From Paenibacillus alvei (GTDB lineage: Bacteria; Bacillota; Bacilli; Paenibacillales; NBRC-103111): a stretch of 64,000 nt of DNA. How positions within the stretch are numbered: position 1 is the stretch's first letter; each line of letters begins with the position of its first letter. The notes under the pieces are model-generated. The model was not told where the DNA came from and searched no databases. It saw only the letters and a list, made by a program, of their open reading frames with translations. Below are positions 8,777 through 18,194 of this stretch, piece by piece. The stretch is from assembly GCA_945881905.1 (NCBI GenBank), contig CAMCVV010000006.1:1-64000 (forward strand), in the 5' to 3' direction. The position numbers were made by a program, and so were the translations under genes.

Positions 8777-10372
8777 TTATATTTCTGTGAAGCCCACGTG
8801 GCTCATGAATCGCCCAAAAGCTTCTTGACCTTGACTATTTCTAGCATATACCCCCGCATGATGTAAAACTTCTAAGAATTTGTTGCCGACTTCTACTCGC
8901 ATAGCTTCACGTGCTTGTTGCTCGGATAATCGTGTGCCATAGTTGCTCAACAATTCCTCAATCCATACAAGGTGTTTGTATAAGTGATGCTGAGGTTGTC
9001 CCCGAGGATTATTCCGCTCTATTGAAGTTACACCTGTGAGGAAACCAGCAATCTCTGCAAGTTCTTGTTGCAATCGACCGGGCAATACAGCAAGACCCAT
9101 GACTTCGATCAATCCAATGTTCTCTCTTTTGATATGGTGCAGATGTGCATGGGGGTGGAAGATTCCCTCGGGATGTTCTTCACTTGTGCGGCTATTGCGC
9201 AATACCAAGTCAAGTTCATACTCTCCTCTTCGATTATTCCGCCCAATCGGTGTAATCGTGTTATGAGGTATTGCTAGACCTGAAGGTGAACTCGTGTGAG
9301 CGAATATCCCTACTTCCGAATCACTATATGCTCTCCACATATCCAAGATTCGGTCTGCAAGCTGCGTTAACGCTATACGGTTATGACTTGTGAGTCGAAT
9401 GACGGACATCGGCCACTTGATGATACTTGCTCTGACTTGCGTGTATTCAGTATGTGTAAATGAGCGCTCGGCTACAGACATCTCCATCGGGAATCGGTGA
9501 TGCCCCCCTTGGAAATGATCATGATTCAATATCGAGCCTCCGACCACTGGTAGATCAGCATTCGATCCTACGAAGTAGTGTGGGATTTGGTCAATAACAT
9601 CGAGGATTCGCTCGAAAGTCTGTTTCGTTATTCTCATGGGTACATGCTCACCACTGAAAATAATACAGTGTTCAGGGTAATACACATAGGGGCTATATTG
9701 GAAATACCAGTCATCTCCATCTAGCTTCAATGGAATAACGCGCAAATTTTGCCGAGCAGGGTGATCGAGTCTACCTGAATAGCCAACATTCTCTATGCAT
9801 AATAGACAACGCGGGTATGTGCGCTGAGGTAATGACTGGAGTAAAGCAATTTCTTTGGGATCTTTCTCAGGTTTAGAAAGATTGATCGTGATTTCCAAAT
9901 CCCCGTATTCCGTAGCGCTTAACCATAATTCATTTTTTTGAATACGATTCATACGAATATAATTCACATCTATGCAGAGGCGATAGAAATAATCGGTGGC
10001 AGCTTGAATCGAATTCTGTGTGGCAATCTTCCAAAATCGGGAAATCACTTCAGATGACTTAGGCGTGAGTGTCCCCATGATCCGCGCATCGAGTAAGTCG
10101 CGATTCGTTGTTGTATTCTCAATGAGAATACCTGTAGCTGCTGCATGGTTGAGTAATATCTCTAGAAGTTCAACAGGTGAATCTAGAGTTTCATCAAGCA
10201 CGTTCCCTGAATAAGGTTCTTCTATTTGCAGCAAGTCTATCCATGTGTTGCGCATCAGCACTTCATCTGTTCGATCAATTAGCTGTGCTTTCCTCGCGAA
10301 TTGTAATAGTCTTTCGATTGTTCGTTGTACGAGTTCAAGCTGCACGTCGTTCGTATGTGTTTGATGATTCAT
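8777..10372 (-). CDS. galT: UDP-glucose-hexose-1-phosphate uridylyltransferase
   Basis: Firmicute-type GalT (531 residues), which swaps UMP between UDP-glucose and galactose-1-phosphate in the Leloir pathway. The active-site histidine region is ILNHDHFQGGHHRFPM, the form typical of the long Bacillus/Lactobacillus GalT class rather than the 350-residue E. coli class. Conserved CCLLCIENVGYSGRLDHPARQNLR-type sequence (seen as CIENVGYSGR and HPARQNLRV) supports this. AAGGAGG lies 12 bases before ATG 10372 and 6 bases before an in-frame TTG at 10378, so either start is possible. It is third in the operon galK-galE-galT. Confidence 0.95.
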   Translation of the reverse strand: MNHQTHTNDVQLELVQRTIERLLQFARKAQLIDRTDEVLMRNTWIDLLQIEEPYSGNVLDETLDSPVELLEILLNHAAATGILIENTTTNRDLLDARIMGTLTPKSSEVISRFWKIATQNSIQAATDYFYRLCIDVNYIRMNRIQKNELWLSATEYGDLEITINLSKPEKDPKEIALLQSLPQRTYPRCLLCIENVGYSGRLDHPARQNLRVIPLKLDGDDWYFQYSPYVYYPEHCIIFSGEHVPMRITKQTFERILDVIDQIPHYFVGSNADLPVVGGSILNHDHFQGGHHRFPMEMSVAERSFTHTEYTQVRASIIKWPMSVIRLTSHNRIALTQLADRILDMWRAYSDSEVGIFAHTSSPSGLAIPHNTITPIGRNNRRGEYELDLVLRNSRTSEEHPEGIFHPHAHLHHIKRENIGLIEVMGLAVLPGRLQQELAEIAGFLTGVTSIERNNPRGQPQHHLYKHLVWIEELLSNYGTRLSEQQAREAMRVEVGNKFLEVLHHAGVYARNSQGQEAFGRFMSHVGFTEI

Positions 10373-10403
10373 GAGCAAGCGTATCCTCCTTCAAATCACG
10401 AAT

Positions 10404-11393
10404 TCATGATTTTGCATAGCCTAGCGGGTATTGTTGATGCCAAGCCCAAGCACTCTCGATCATAACTTCCAATCGATTGCGCGTAGGCAACCAACCCAGC
10501 TCTTGGCGGATTTTGTCCGATGAAGCAACCAATACCGCGGGATCTCCAGCTCTACGCGCTTCAACTACAGCAGGAATCCGATGTCCTGTGACTTGGCGTG
10601 CTATTGCTATGACTTCGTTGACTGAGAATCCTTGGCCATTACCCAAATTATAGATCTGACTGTGAGCACCTTGACGCAAATGCTCTAGCGCTAAAAGGTG
10701 TGCATCTGCTAGGTCACTTACATGAATATAATCGCGGATACATGTTCCATCCGCCGTAGGGTAGTCGTCGCCAAATATCGAGATATGATCGCGTTGACCT
10801 AATGCAACTTGTAGAATTATCGGAATTAGATGGGATTCAGGTTGATGATCTTCACCAATCTTCCCACTCTCATGAGCACCTGCGGCATTGAAATATCGAA
10901 GCGATACAAATTTCGTGCCATGCGCCACATCAAACCAATGCATCAATTTCTCCATCGCTAACTTCGTTTCACCATATGTACTTGTAGGCTGCGTTCGATC
11001 TGTCTCGAGAATCGGGATTCGTTCAGGTTCACCATATGTCGCTGCTGTTGAAGAAAATACGATTTTGTTCACGCCTGCTTTTTGCATCGCTTCTAGTAAA
11101 CATAATGTACCATATAGATTGTTATGATAATAGTCTGCAGGCTTCTGCATGCTTTCTCCTACCAATGATTTAGCTGCAAAATGAATCACTGCTTCGATCT
11201 GGTGTTCCGCAAATAGACTTGCTACGAAGTCCTTATCTGTGATGTCACCCACACACAATTGGCCTCCGAGCAACGCTTGAGCATGACCTAGTTGAAGATG
11301 GTCTGCGATGACGACATCTTCACCCTTCGCTAATAAAGCAGCTACCGTATGCGATCCGATATATCCAGCACCACCTGTAACTAAGATTGCCAT
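10404..11393 (-). CDS. galE: UDP-glucose 4-epimerase
   Basis: A 329-residue extended short-chain dehydrogenase that interconverts UDP-galactose and UDP-glucose with bound NAD. It starts with the Rossmann motif TGGAGYIGSH, carries SSTAATYGEP before the catalytic tyrosine and the YxxxK pair in STYGETKLAMEK. Full length for the family. Its start lies inside the last codons of galK (13-base overlap), indicating translational coupling, and galT follows after about 30 bases. It supplies both the degradation pathway and UDP-galactose for glycan synthesis. Confidence 0.97.
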   Translation of the reverse strand: MAILVTGGAGYIGSHTVAALLAKGEDVVIADHLQLGHAQALLGGQLCVGDITDKDFVASLFAEHQIEAVIHFAAKSLVGESMQKPADYYHNNLYGTLCLLEAMQKAGVNKIVFSSTAATYGEPERIPILETDRTQPTSTYGETKLAMEKLMHWFDVAHGTKFVSLRYFNAAGAHESGKIGEDHQPESHLIPIILQVALGQRDHISIFGDDYPTADGTCIRDYIHVSDLADAHLLALEHLRQGAHSQIYNLGNGQGFSVNEVIAIARQVTGHRIPAVVEARRAGDPAVLVASSDKIRQELGWLPTRNRLEVMIESAWAWHQQYPLGYAKS

Positions 11394-12574
11394 CCGTATA
11401 TCCCCTCCATTTGTTTGACACCATCACCAATGTGACACACATAAAATTCTGGAATGAGTCCTGTTTGTGCAGTGTAGTTACGACCTACCTGCGCGATGAA
11501 TGACTCTACCTGATCTTGATGAACAAGCGATACCGTACATCCGCCGAATCCTGCACCTGTCATCCGCGAACCTATAACACCAGGTACTTCAAGTGCAGAG
11601 GCTACCATCGTATCGAGCTCTAATCCGGTAACTTCATATAGATCACGTAAAGAATTGTGAGAATCAACCATCAGCTTGCCAAAGGTTACCCAGTCCCCTG
11701 ATTTGAGGACTTTCACTGATTGTATGACGCGATCAATTTCTTCGATAACATGTTGAGCACGACGTCGAACAGTATCATCTGCAATCACGTGTTGATGTGC
11801 GCGAAATTGTTCAAGTGTAATCTGTCCCAATAACGTGATCTCCGGAAATTGAGCCTTTAAGTCGTTTACAGCTTGTTCACATTGACTTCTTCGTTCATTA
11901 TATGCTGAATCTAGTAATCCTCTTCGTTTATTCGTATTGCCTATAATTAATGTATACTCTCTATTATGAAATGGAACGTATTGGAACTCTAATGTGTCAC
12001 ACATTAGAAACATCGCATGATCTTGCTTGCCGTGAGCTACAGCAAATTGATCCATAATCCCACAATTCACACCCATGTACGCATTCTCTGTCTTTTGTGT
12101 AAGCAGAGCAAGCTGAATTCGATCGATTTCATAGTTCTCTAGACTCATCAATGCGTAAGCCGTTACGACTTCAATAGATGCTGATGAAGAGAGACCCGCT
12201 CCATTCGGTATTTCTCCGTGAAATAAGAGATCGTATCCATGGGTTAATGGAAACCCTTGCATCTCGAGGTGCACCACTATACCTTTTGGATAGTTCATCC
12301 AGTCATGTGATTTCTTATAGGCTAGCTTATTCACAGCGATGTGCTGATGTAATTCGAAATTCGTCGATGCTAGTCCTAAGTTAAAGTCTTGACGCGGACG
12401 TATCAATAACGTTGTGCCTAATGTTAGTGCAGCAGGAAACACATAACCTCCATTATAATCGGTGTGTTCACCGATGAGATTTACTCGTCCGGGAGCATGA
12501 AATACAGAGATATGTGCTTCAGAGTTTCCATATAACTGATGAAATTTCGATAGAAGCTGATCGTGAGCAACCAC
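11381..12574 (-). CDS. galK: Galactokinase
   Basis: GHMP-family kinase of 397 residues that phosphorylates galactose at C1. The galactokinase signature GRVNLIGEHTDYNGG is near residue 30, the ATP-binding motif GAGLSSSASIEV near residue 130, and the third motif MTGAGFGGCTVSL near the C-terminus. The start is GTG at 12574, with AAAAGGTGG 7 bases upstream. It is the first gene of galK-galE-galT and is divergent from an AraC-type regulator; a palindrome at 12676-12693 and a weak promoter lie between them. Confidence 0.97.
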   Translation of the reverse strand: MVAHDQLLSKFHQLYGNSEAHISVFHAPGRVNLIGEHTDYNGGYVFPAALTLGTTLLIRPRQDFNLGLASTNFELHQHIAVNKLAYKKSHDWMNYPKGIVVHLEMQGFPLTHGYDLLFHGEIPNGAGLSSSASIEVVTAYALMSLENYEIDRIQLALLTQKTENAYMGVNCGIMDQFAVAHGKQDHAMFLMCDTLEFQYVPFHNREYTLIIGNTNKRRGLLDSAYNERRSQCEQAVNDLKAQFPEITLLGQITLEQFRAHQHVIADDTVRRRAQHVIEEIDRVIQSVKVLKSGDWVTFGKLMVDSHNSLRDLYEVTGLELDTMVASALEVPGVIGSRMTGAGFGGCTVSLVHQDQVESFIAQVGRNYTAQTGLIPEFYVCHIGDGVKQMEGIYGWQS

Positions 12575-12630
12575 ATATGCACCACCTTTTCCTGGGTTTT
12601 TAGAGAAATATATTCTGACTTGATAGATTA

Positions 12631-12659
12631 AGTATACCTAAACAACACGCATAAGACTA
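12631..12659 (-). promoter_or_regulatory. Putative galK promoter
   Basis: On the minus strand TATACT (12636-12631) is a good -10 box. At 17 bases the -35 position reads TAGTCT (12659-12654), far from consensus, as expected for an activator-dependent promoter. Confidence 0.45.
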
Positions 12660-12675
12660 TGGAATGATGTTAGCT

Positions 12676-12693
12676 TCACATGGAAAAATGTGA
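12676..12693. promoter_or_regulatory. Inverted repeat between galK and araC-like gene
   Basis: TCACAT-N6-ATGTGA is a perfect 6+6 palindrome. Its centre is about 60 bases upstream of the inferred galK transcription start, a typical activator position. It is a candidate site for the divergent AraC-family regulator (inference). Confidence 0.5.
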
Positions 12694-12794
12694 CTTGTCG
12701 TTCATTCAAATAGGTGTGATATGCTATATGTATAAATAAGTTCTAAATCCATCACACGTTCACCCATTCGTTGTTGAAGAAAGCGAGCCTATCG

Positions 12795-13648
12795 ATGATC
12801 ACAACAGATAGTTATTCAGTAAATAGCCAGACATCCCCACAACTTACCCCAGGAATGTTCGTTCTATTCTCTGGCGAAAGTCAAACCAAACCCCTTCACA
12901 AGCTTGGCCCCAAAGTATACGATTACTACTTGATCCATTATGTGATATCCGGTAAGGGTCGATTCCATTGTCGAGGTTGTGATATTCCTCTTAGCACAGG
13001 TGATAGCTTCTTGATTGAACCTGAGCAACTCGTAAGTTATATTTCTGACGAGAAAGACCCTTGGCATTACCGATGGATTGCATTCAGTGGACCACACTAG
13101 CAGAGCTCGTTAGTAATCTGGGTCTATCCGTAAATCGTCCTGTGATTCATACGTCTTCTCGGCGAGATATCGCTTTGAACTATCGTAGAATCCAACAATC
13201 TCTTCAAACCAAGTCGGTGAGCATGGGCTTACAAACTAGCGGTTATCTGTATTTGCTTCTCGCTGCATACCTTGAAGGAGTATCTCCTTCCTATCAACAA
13301 AAAACAGAATCTTCCTCCACACAAGCCAACATAGTCCAGCAAGCAATCCATTATCTCACGACACAATATGCAGAACCTATAACGATCGAAGGTATGTCCG
13401 AAAGTCTAGGATACAACCGCGCTTATTTGTCTCGGTTATTCAAGCAGTATTCTCAATTTACTCCCGCAACATTTCTATTGAGATTCAGAGTTGATAAAGC
13501 ACGTCAATTATTACGTGAACGATCTGAACTTTCGATCGAACATATCGCATCATCTGTAGGTTTCCAGGATCCTTTGTACTTCACTAAACAATTTCGCCGA
13601 TTCTATCATCTTACTCCATCTGAGTACCGCTCGCTGCATCTATCATAA
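12795..13648 (+). pseudogene. AraC-family regulator of the gal operon, frameshifted
   Basis: The N-terminal frame (12795-13100) encodes an AraC cupin-type sensing domain ending WHYRWIAFSGPH and a TAG at 13098-13100. The protein then continues in another frame from about 13097 as LAELVSNLGLSVNRP and runs to the two helix-turn-helix motifs of AraC (AEPITIEGMSESLGYNRAYLSRLF and HIASSVGFQDPLYFTKQFRR, shown here in part). A single-base deletion near 13095-13099 explains it. The start ATG 12795 is preferred over TTG 12771, although its binding site is weak. Divergent placement from galK implies control of galactose genes. It is either a true pseudogene or a sequencing error; the rest looks intact. 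Confidence 0.85.
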
Positions 13649-13650
13649 AA

Positions 13651-13679
13651 AAACTCCAACAATAATCCTGTTGGAGTTT
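13651..13679. terminator. Bidirectional terminator hairpin
   Basis: AAACTCCAACA (13651-13661) pairs perfectly with TGTTGGAGTTT (13669-13679), with A-run before and short T-run after. It separates the AraC gene from the convergent SLH locus. Confidence 0.85.
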
Positions 13680-13728
13680 ACCACATCTTATTTCACTACT
13701 AGCTGTTGCTTCGTCAATGTTCAATGCA

Positions 13729-14220
13729 TTACTTTTGATGAATGAATCGAAGAACTGCAGTTGCTGCTTGTGCGCGACTTACTGGTTAATACGGATTAAA
13801 CTTCTCTTGTTGAAATGACATAATACCTAAGCCCGTTACGATTGCGACATCTCAGAGATTTCGAGTTTGACCCACATCTATCCAATTCTGATTGAAGACT
13901 CCAGGATATGAAGTTTGCTTATGATATTCTAGCGCTTTGACGAATAAATACGCCAAATGCTCACGTGTCAAGATCTGTTCTGCTTCTACCTCTCGGCCTT
14001 CCGATATCAAGCCTAATTCTATAGCTTTTTCGATATAGGGTTCAAGAAGTCGCATGCCATCGTCGTTAGAGGAGTCCCCTAGTGCACTCCAATTCGCTTC
14101 AAAATCTTGCCCATGATTCATTAAAATCACCAGCATTTTCAGAAATTCACCGAATGTGATGGCTTGATCTGGAAATACACGCTGATCTTTACTTGTAAAA
14201 ACCTGATGAGACATCATGAT
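13729..14220 (-). pseudogene. SLH-domain tail of the YcdB/YcdC protein, cut off by stops
   Basis: Reading on from the stop of the YcdB/YcdC gene in the same frame gives the remainder of S-layer homology domains. The frame shows DQAITFGEFLKMLVIL, then EQILTREHLAYLFVKAL, then GLGIMSFQQEKFNPY and PVSRAQAATAVLRF, ending at TAA 13729-13731. Three in-frame stops interrupt it: TAA at 14221-14223, TGA at 13852-13854 and TAA at 13786-13788. No frameshift is needed. A 121-residue piece (13852-14217) has a start codon but no convincing ribosome binding site. SLH domains anchor proteins to pyruvylated wall polymer, so the anchor is lost. Confidence 0.85.
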
Positions 14221-16008
14221 TTACATTTGTTTTTGTGCCCAGTGTCCTTGGAGATCGATGACTTCCTCAGGGACATTGTATTCACTGCCTGTAGAAATTT
14301 TTCGCCATTTCCCATTGGTCGCATCTAAGAACAAGGTTTCTCTTATGTGATTAGGTTCCCATTGATAGACTAGTTTTGCAATCACTTTACGATTAGATAG
14401 ATTACCTTCGCTTCTGGTTTCTTGGTGCAGTTGAAGATAAGAGACCACATATTTCAAGGTAACGTTAACGTTGTCCAATAATAGCTGTTTTGCTTGTTCA
14501 GCTTTAATCAACTTAGGCAGGATCACTGGTAATTGAGAATCAGATAAATTCACACTAAACCTGTCAACTTTACCTGTAGCTTTATCGATGTACACATAGA
14601 TATAATCTTCTTGTACTGTCACGCCTTGAATCTGCCTTTTGAAATAAATCATCCATATTGGACTAGATGGGCCTTTCATTAGTTCAAACCTAGTCGATTC
14701 TATGGGTTCCACAACTAATTCATGTGTAAGATGGGGAAGCTGTTGTTTAACGAACTCAATTGCTGTTTGTTGTGCTTGCTCAAACTTCAATGTAACTTCT
14801 TTTTTTGAGTTAGACTCCTCTTGATATAAGTGGGAAAAGCCTCTGATTATCTCTGTTCGAGCATCGAATAACACTAATATGGAATCATCTATTTCTTCTC
14901 CTGAAGAATTTTTTTTGTTTTGCGGGTTAATCCATTTCAATTCCCAGATTGCTGATGAATTCTCCTTGTCAGCCCCTTCATAATTCGCATATTCTAGGAC
15001 GTAGTTATCTGGAATGATAACCTTAGACTTTACCTTATTGATGACTTGACTCTGGGTGATGAGCTCCTTATTGTATGTTAGATTCGATAAAGGTTTATCC
15101 GTCAAGGTTTTCTCAGTTGCGAATAGGTTTGATGTCTGTCGATCTACATGATGGTATTGATCTAGACGATGGCCTGTCTTGGCTTCGATGGCAAAAGAAT
15201 CGAATGAATACTGAATATAGGGAACCATGGTTGTTCGTTCATACATAGGCTTTTGAAATGTAAGTACAAGCTTCATCTGTTCTTTCAGTTTCTTGATCGC
15301 TTCATCTTTACTCATGATTGATGTAAGAGGTTCAAATTTGACTTGATCTGACCATATTTGATGATATGTCATGATTTGGCCTCGGCTATTCATCACAATG
15401 CTAATCCCATTTTGCGGAAACCGCACTCCGTTGATCATGCGATCATACTCCAAGTTATAAGTGAAATCGGGCTCTAATGGTGATGGATAAATTCGTTTGT
15501 GTGCATGTAGAGCGATAGACTCCAAGTGTGGGTTTTTGATTTTTTTTAACCATTTCCATGCGATTTGTTTCATCGCTTCTTCGTCAATGCGAGAAGGATC
15601 CATAGATTTCTCTAGATTTACGAAATAATTGGTAGCGTAGTAAGCGATTACTCCTCTTTGGCTATCTACGGAAATCGTTATATAATATCCAGGAAGCATG
15701 AGATAGTCGATAGTCCATTGTGGCCCATCGAACGAATTCATTGACTCAGTTTCTAATTTGGCTTCAAAAAAAATAAATCCTTTGGGGATTTCAATTGCTG
15801 ATGTAGCGATTGCGATTGCTTCCTCTTGGCTAATCTGGGTAACTAGTGATATCCCTTTATTCTTCTCCTGGGTTTCTACTGTAACGGCAGCTTGTGTGCC
15901 ATTTGATGAATCTGCAATGTTAACGATATTCGCGCTGACAATTGATGAAAAACTAAATAGAAGTATAACCCCCATCGTTATACTTCGGATACTGATTAAC
16001 TTTGACAA
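14221..16008 (-). CDS. Secreted YcdB/YcdC-domain protein, truncated before SLH anchor
   Basis: A 595-residue exported protein with an N-terminal signal peptide (hydrophobic residues about 10-27, ending SSIVSANI). Two or more PepSY-like YcdB/YcdC repeats follow, recognisable by GYYITISVDSQRGVIAYY, ITKEEAIKKL-type helices and VTVQEDYIYVYIDKATGKVD-like strands. The protein ends in LQGHWAQKQM, the first residues of an SLH domain, at a premature TAA. In relatives this architecture continues into SLH domains. The start is TTG 16008 with AAGGAGG 8 bases upstream. The product would probably be secreted into the medium rather than wall-bound. Its function is unknown; PepSY-like domains are often linked to protease inhibition. 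Confidence 0.8.
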   Translation of the reverse strand: MSKLISIRSITMGVILLFSFSSIVSANIVNIADSSNGTQAAVTVETQEKNKGISLVTQISQEEAIAIATSAIEIPKGFIFFEAKLETESMNSFDGPQWTIDYLMLPGYYITISVDSQRGVIAYYATNYFVNLEKSMDPSRIDEEAMKQIAWKWLKKIKNPHLESIALHAHKRIYPSPLEPDFTYNLEYDRMINGVRFPQNGISIVMNSRGQIMTYHQIWSDQVKFEPLTSIMSKDEAIKKLKEQMKLVLTFQKPMYERTTMVPYIQYSFDSFAIEAKTGHRLDQYHHVDRQTSNLFATEKTLTDKPLSNLTYNKELITQSQVINKVKSKVIIPDNYVLEYANYEGADKENSSAIWELKWINPQNKKNSSGEEIDDSILVLFDARTEIIRGFSHLYQEESNSKKEVTLKFEQAQQTAIEFVKQQLPHLTHELVVEPIESTRFELMKGPSSPIWMIYFKRQIQGVTVQEDYIYVYIDKATGKVDRFSVNLSDSQLPVILPKLIKAEQAKQLLLDNVNVTLKYVVSYLQLHQETRSEGNLSNRKVIAKLVYQWEPNHIRETLFLDATNGKWRKISTGSEYNVPEEVIDLQGHWAQKQM

Positions 16009-16116
16009 TGTAATTTCCTCCTTGTAGTTAACCTCTTGATGTCTTGTACGTAAAACGATGTAGCATATTATTCATTGTCGTCTGCTATTTTGAAATAATG
16101 CATGATCGGATGAAAT

Positions 16117-16818
16117 CTAGAACGCATTGTCATCTAACGAACTTAGTAATACTTCAAGTTCAGTCTCAGTCAAATTTCTCCACGCACCTAATTGAATTTG
16201 CTGCAATCGAATGTTCATGATTCGGATTCTTTGCAATCGGACGACTTCGTATCCTAGCGCATTACACATTCTTCTGATTTGACGATTAAGACCTTGTGTA
16301 AGCGTAATGCTACATACATGCTCTTGACTTTGGCTTACGACACATGGTTTAGTGATTGTGTCTAGAATTTCGACACCTGATTCCATCGCACGAAGAAACA
16401 TAGGCGTGATGGGTTTGTTTACAGTTACGATATACTCTTTCTCATGATTATTTTCTGTTCGTAAAATTCGATTGACGATATCTCCATCATTGGTAAGCAG
16501 GATAAGTCCTTCCGAATCCTTATCTAGTCGTCCAATAGGAAATATTCGTTCACGATGCCCTACGAAATCTATAATATTTCCCAGGACATGTTTCTCTGTC
16601 GTTGAAGTAATTCCCTTAGGTTTATTCAAAGCAATGTATACATGCTTACTCGGTTCACCAATCAAACGACCATCAACAAGGACTTCGTCACCTTCTTGAA
16701 CTATACTACCCAACTCTGCCATCTGCCCATTAATCGTAACACGATTCTCTTTAATCCATTGATCTGCTTGGCGTCTAGAACACATCCCGGTTTCACTCAT
16801 ATATTTATTGATTCTCAT
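16117..16818 (-). CDS. rluF: 23S rRNA pseudouridine synthase, RluF/RsuA family
   Basis: A 233-residue enzyme with an N-terminal S4 RNA-binding domain ([21 protein letters not shown]) and the catalytic motif [20 protein letters not shown] containing the active-site aspartate. [17 protein letters not shown] is the conserved C-terminal motif. The family converts uridine to pseudouridine in rRNA; sequence resembles RluF (U2604 of 23S), but the exact target is inference. ATG 16818 is preferred over GTG 16839, as GAGGAG lies 11 bases upstream. It is divergent from the NAD(P)-binding protein gene. Confidence 0.9.
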   Translation of the reverse strand: MRINKYMSETGMCSRRQADQWIKENRVTINGQMAELGSIVQEGDEVLVDGRLIGEPSKHVYIALNKPKGITSTTEKHVLGNIIDFVGHRERIFPIGRLDKDSEGLILLTNDGDIVNRILRTENNHEKEYIVTVNKPITPMFLRAMESGVEILDTITKPCVVSQSQEHVCSITLTQGLNRQIRRMCNALGYEVVRLQRIRIMNIRLQQIQLGAWRNLTETELEVLLSSLDDNAF

Positions 16819-16937
16819 AACAAGATAATCTCCTCGCACTTATACTGAAAGCACCTTCATCATACAAGAATAATTGAATGAAACAAAGGTCAATACACAA
16901 AATCATTTCAGTAATATTCCAAGGAAAGGAGTACCAG

Positions 16938-17558
16938 ATGAGAATTTTACTTCTTGGCGCAACCGGTAGAGTCGGATCGAAGATCATGGAACACGCATTA
17001 ATAGATGGTCACTATGTCCATGTATTGGTAAGGAATCCAGATAAATTATTGGTCAAATCCGATCTACTGACGATATCTGTGGGTGACGCACGATCCCTGA
17101 CTGATTTGCAATTTGCTGCGCGCGAAACGGATGTCGTAATCAGCTGTCTTAGCACAGATGGTGCAAATGTTTTGTCAACAAGTGTGCCTTTAATCATCGA
17201 AGTAATGAACAATCAACACATTCGTCGAATCATCGTTGTCAGCACAGCAGGCATATTACAAAGTAGAGCATCATCCCAACTTCTTCGTTACGAAACTTCT
17301 GAATCGAGACACTCATCGATTCGAGCAGTTACCGAGCATCGGAGAGTTTGGGAAGCGCTTAGGATGTCTGATCTCGAATGGACACTTGTATGTCCTACGT
17401 ATTTACCTCAAGGTCCACGTGTCGGAACCTATCGCACTGAAGTCAATTATTTGCCTATAGAAGGAACGTCGATTTCAGTAGGAGATACCGCGTATTTTAC
17501 TTACCAGCAGTTATTTACAGACCTATACACACACCAGAGAGTAGGTATTGCATATTAG
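16938..17558 (+). CDS. NAD(P)H-binding protein (NmrA/SDR-a5-like)
   Basis: A 206-residue Rossmann protein starting MRILLLGATGRVGSKI, a GxxGxxG dinucleotide motif, followed by LVRNPDKL and VVISCLST. It belongs to the atypical short-chain dehydrogenases (NmrA-like, biliverdin/flavin reductase-like). There is no YxxxK catalytic pair in the usual place, so a redox-sensing or reductase role on an unknown substrate is possible. AAAGGAG lies 8 bases before ATG 16938; a frame opening at 16878 lacks such a site. It stands alone. Confidence 0.85.
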   Translation: MRILLLGATGRVGSKIMEHALIDGHYVHVLVRNPDKLLVKSDLLTISVGDARSLTDLQFAARETDVVISCLSTDGANVLSTSVPLIIEVMNNQHIRRIIVVSTAGILQSRASSQLLRYETSESRHSSIRAVTEHRRVWEALRMSDLEWTLVCPTYLPQGPRVGTYRTEVNYLPIEGTSISVGDTAYFTYQQLFTDLYTHQRVGIAY

Positions 17559-17715
17559 ACATAATCCGATGATACGTTCGTGCAATTGGCGATGGTGCTA
17601 AACTGATATGCCTCAAGAGGAGTTATGGTTGATCATCATATCCTTCACCTCGATTACCATTTTATGTTATATTTAACAAATAAAGTGTATCACGCTTTCT
17701 CTGCACCGTCTATAT

Positions 17716-18021
17716 TTATCGTTGATTTCCCCTTAGTATACGATAATTGTACCAGCAAATCAGGACCCCCATAATTCGGAAAACATATCCGATAAGTGGA
17801 ATGAAGCTCAAGAATGCAAGTGCTATGTTCGCGATCGTATATACCAACGTGCGGCTACTCGTTATCCATGCACAAATGAAACTAACACATGCAAGAGGAA
17901 TAACCCAATTGCTTGACCATAAGTAACCAAATGGGATTAGACCAACCCCATATCCAATCGCTATCAGAACTTCAGATATCCGTTGAACCATCATTCCTAT
18001 CTTTCTTGCTTCTGATGTCAT
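17716..18021 (-). CDS. Small integral membrane protein, unknown function
   Basis: A 101-residue hydrophobic protein with three to four membrane segments (roughly residues 17-35, 37-53, 57-75 and 74-92) and a basic C-terminus NYRILRGNQR. No motif was recognised. It lies alone between two plus-strand genes. Length, composition and codon use look like a real gene, but the ribosome binding site is not strong. Confidence 0.55.
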   Translation of the reverse strand: MTSEARKIGMMVQRISEVLIAIGYGVGLIPFGYLWSSNWVIPLACVSFICAWITSSRTLVYTIANIALAFLSFIPLIGYVFRIMGVLICWYNYRILRGNQR

Positions 18022-18194
18022 GATTTACTCTTTTCTATGTTTATTTTCTTTTCCTCACATACATTGCTTTACTTATCATTTAATTATATTTCAATTTTCC
18101 GCTTGATGCTACGGACTATATCCCTTATTCTTAGTGTAATCCATCTTTACATCTATCGCTTAAACCGATACACCGATGAATAGGAGTGATCTCG

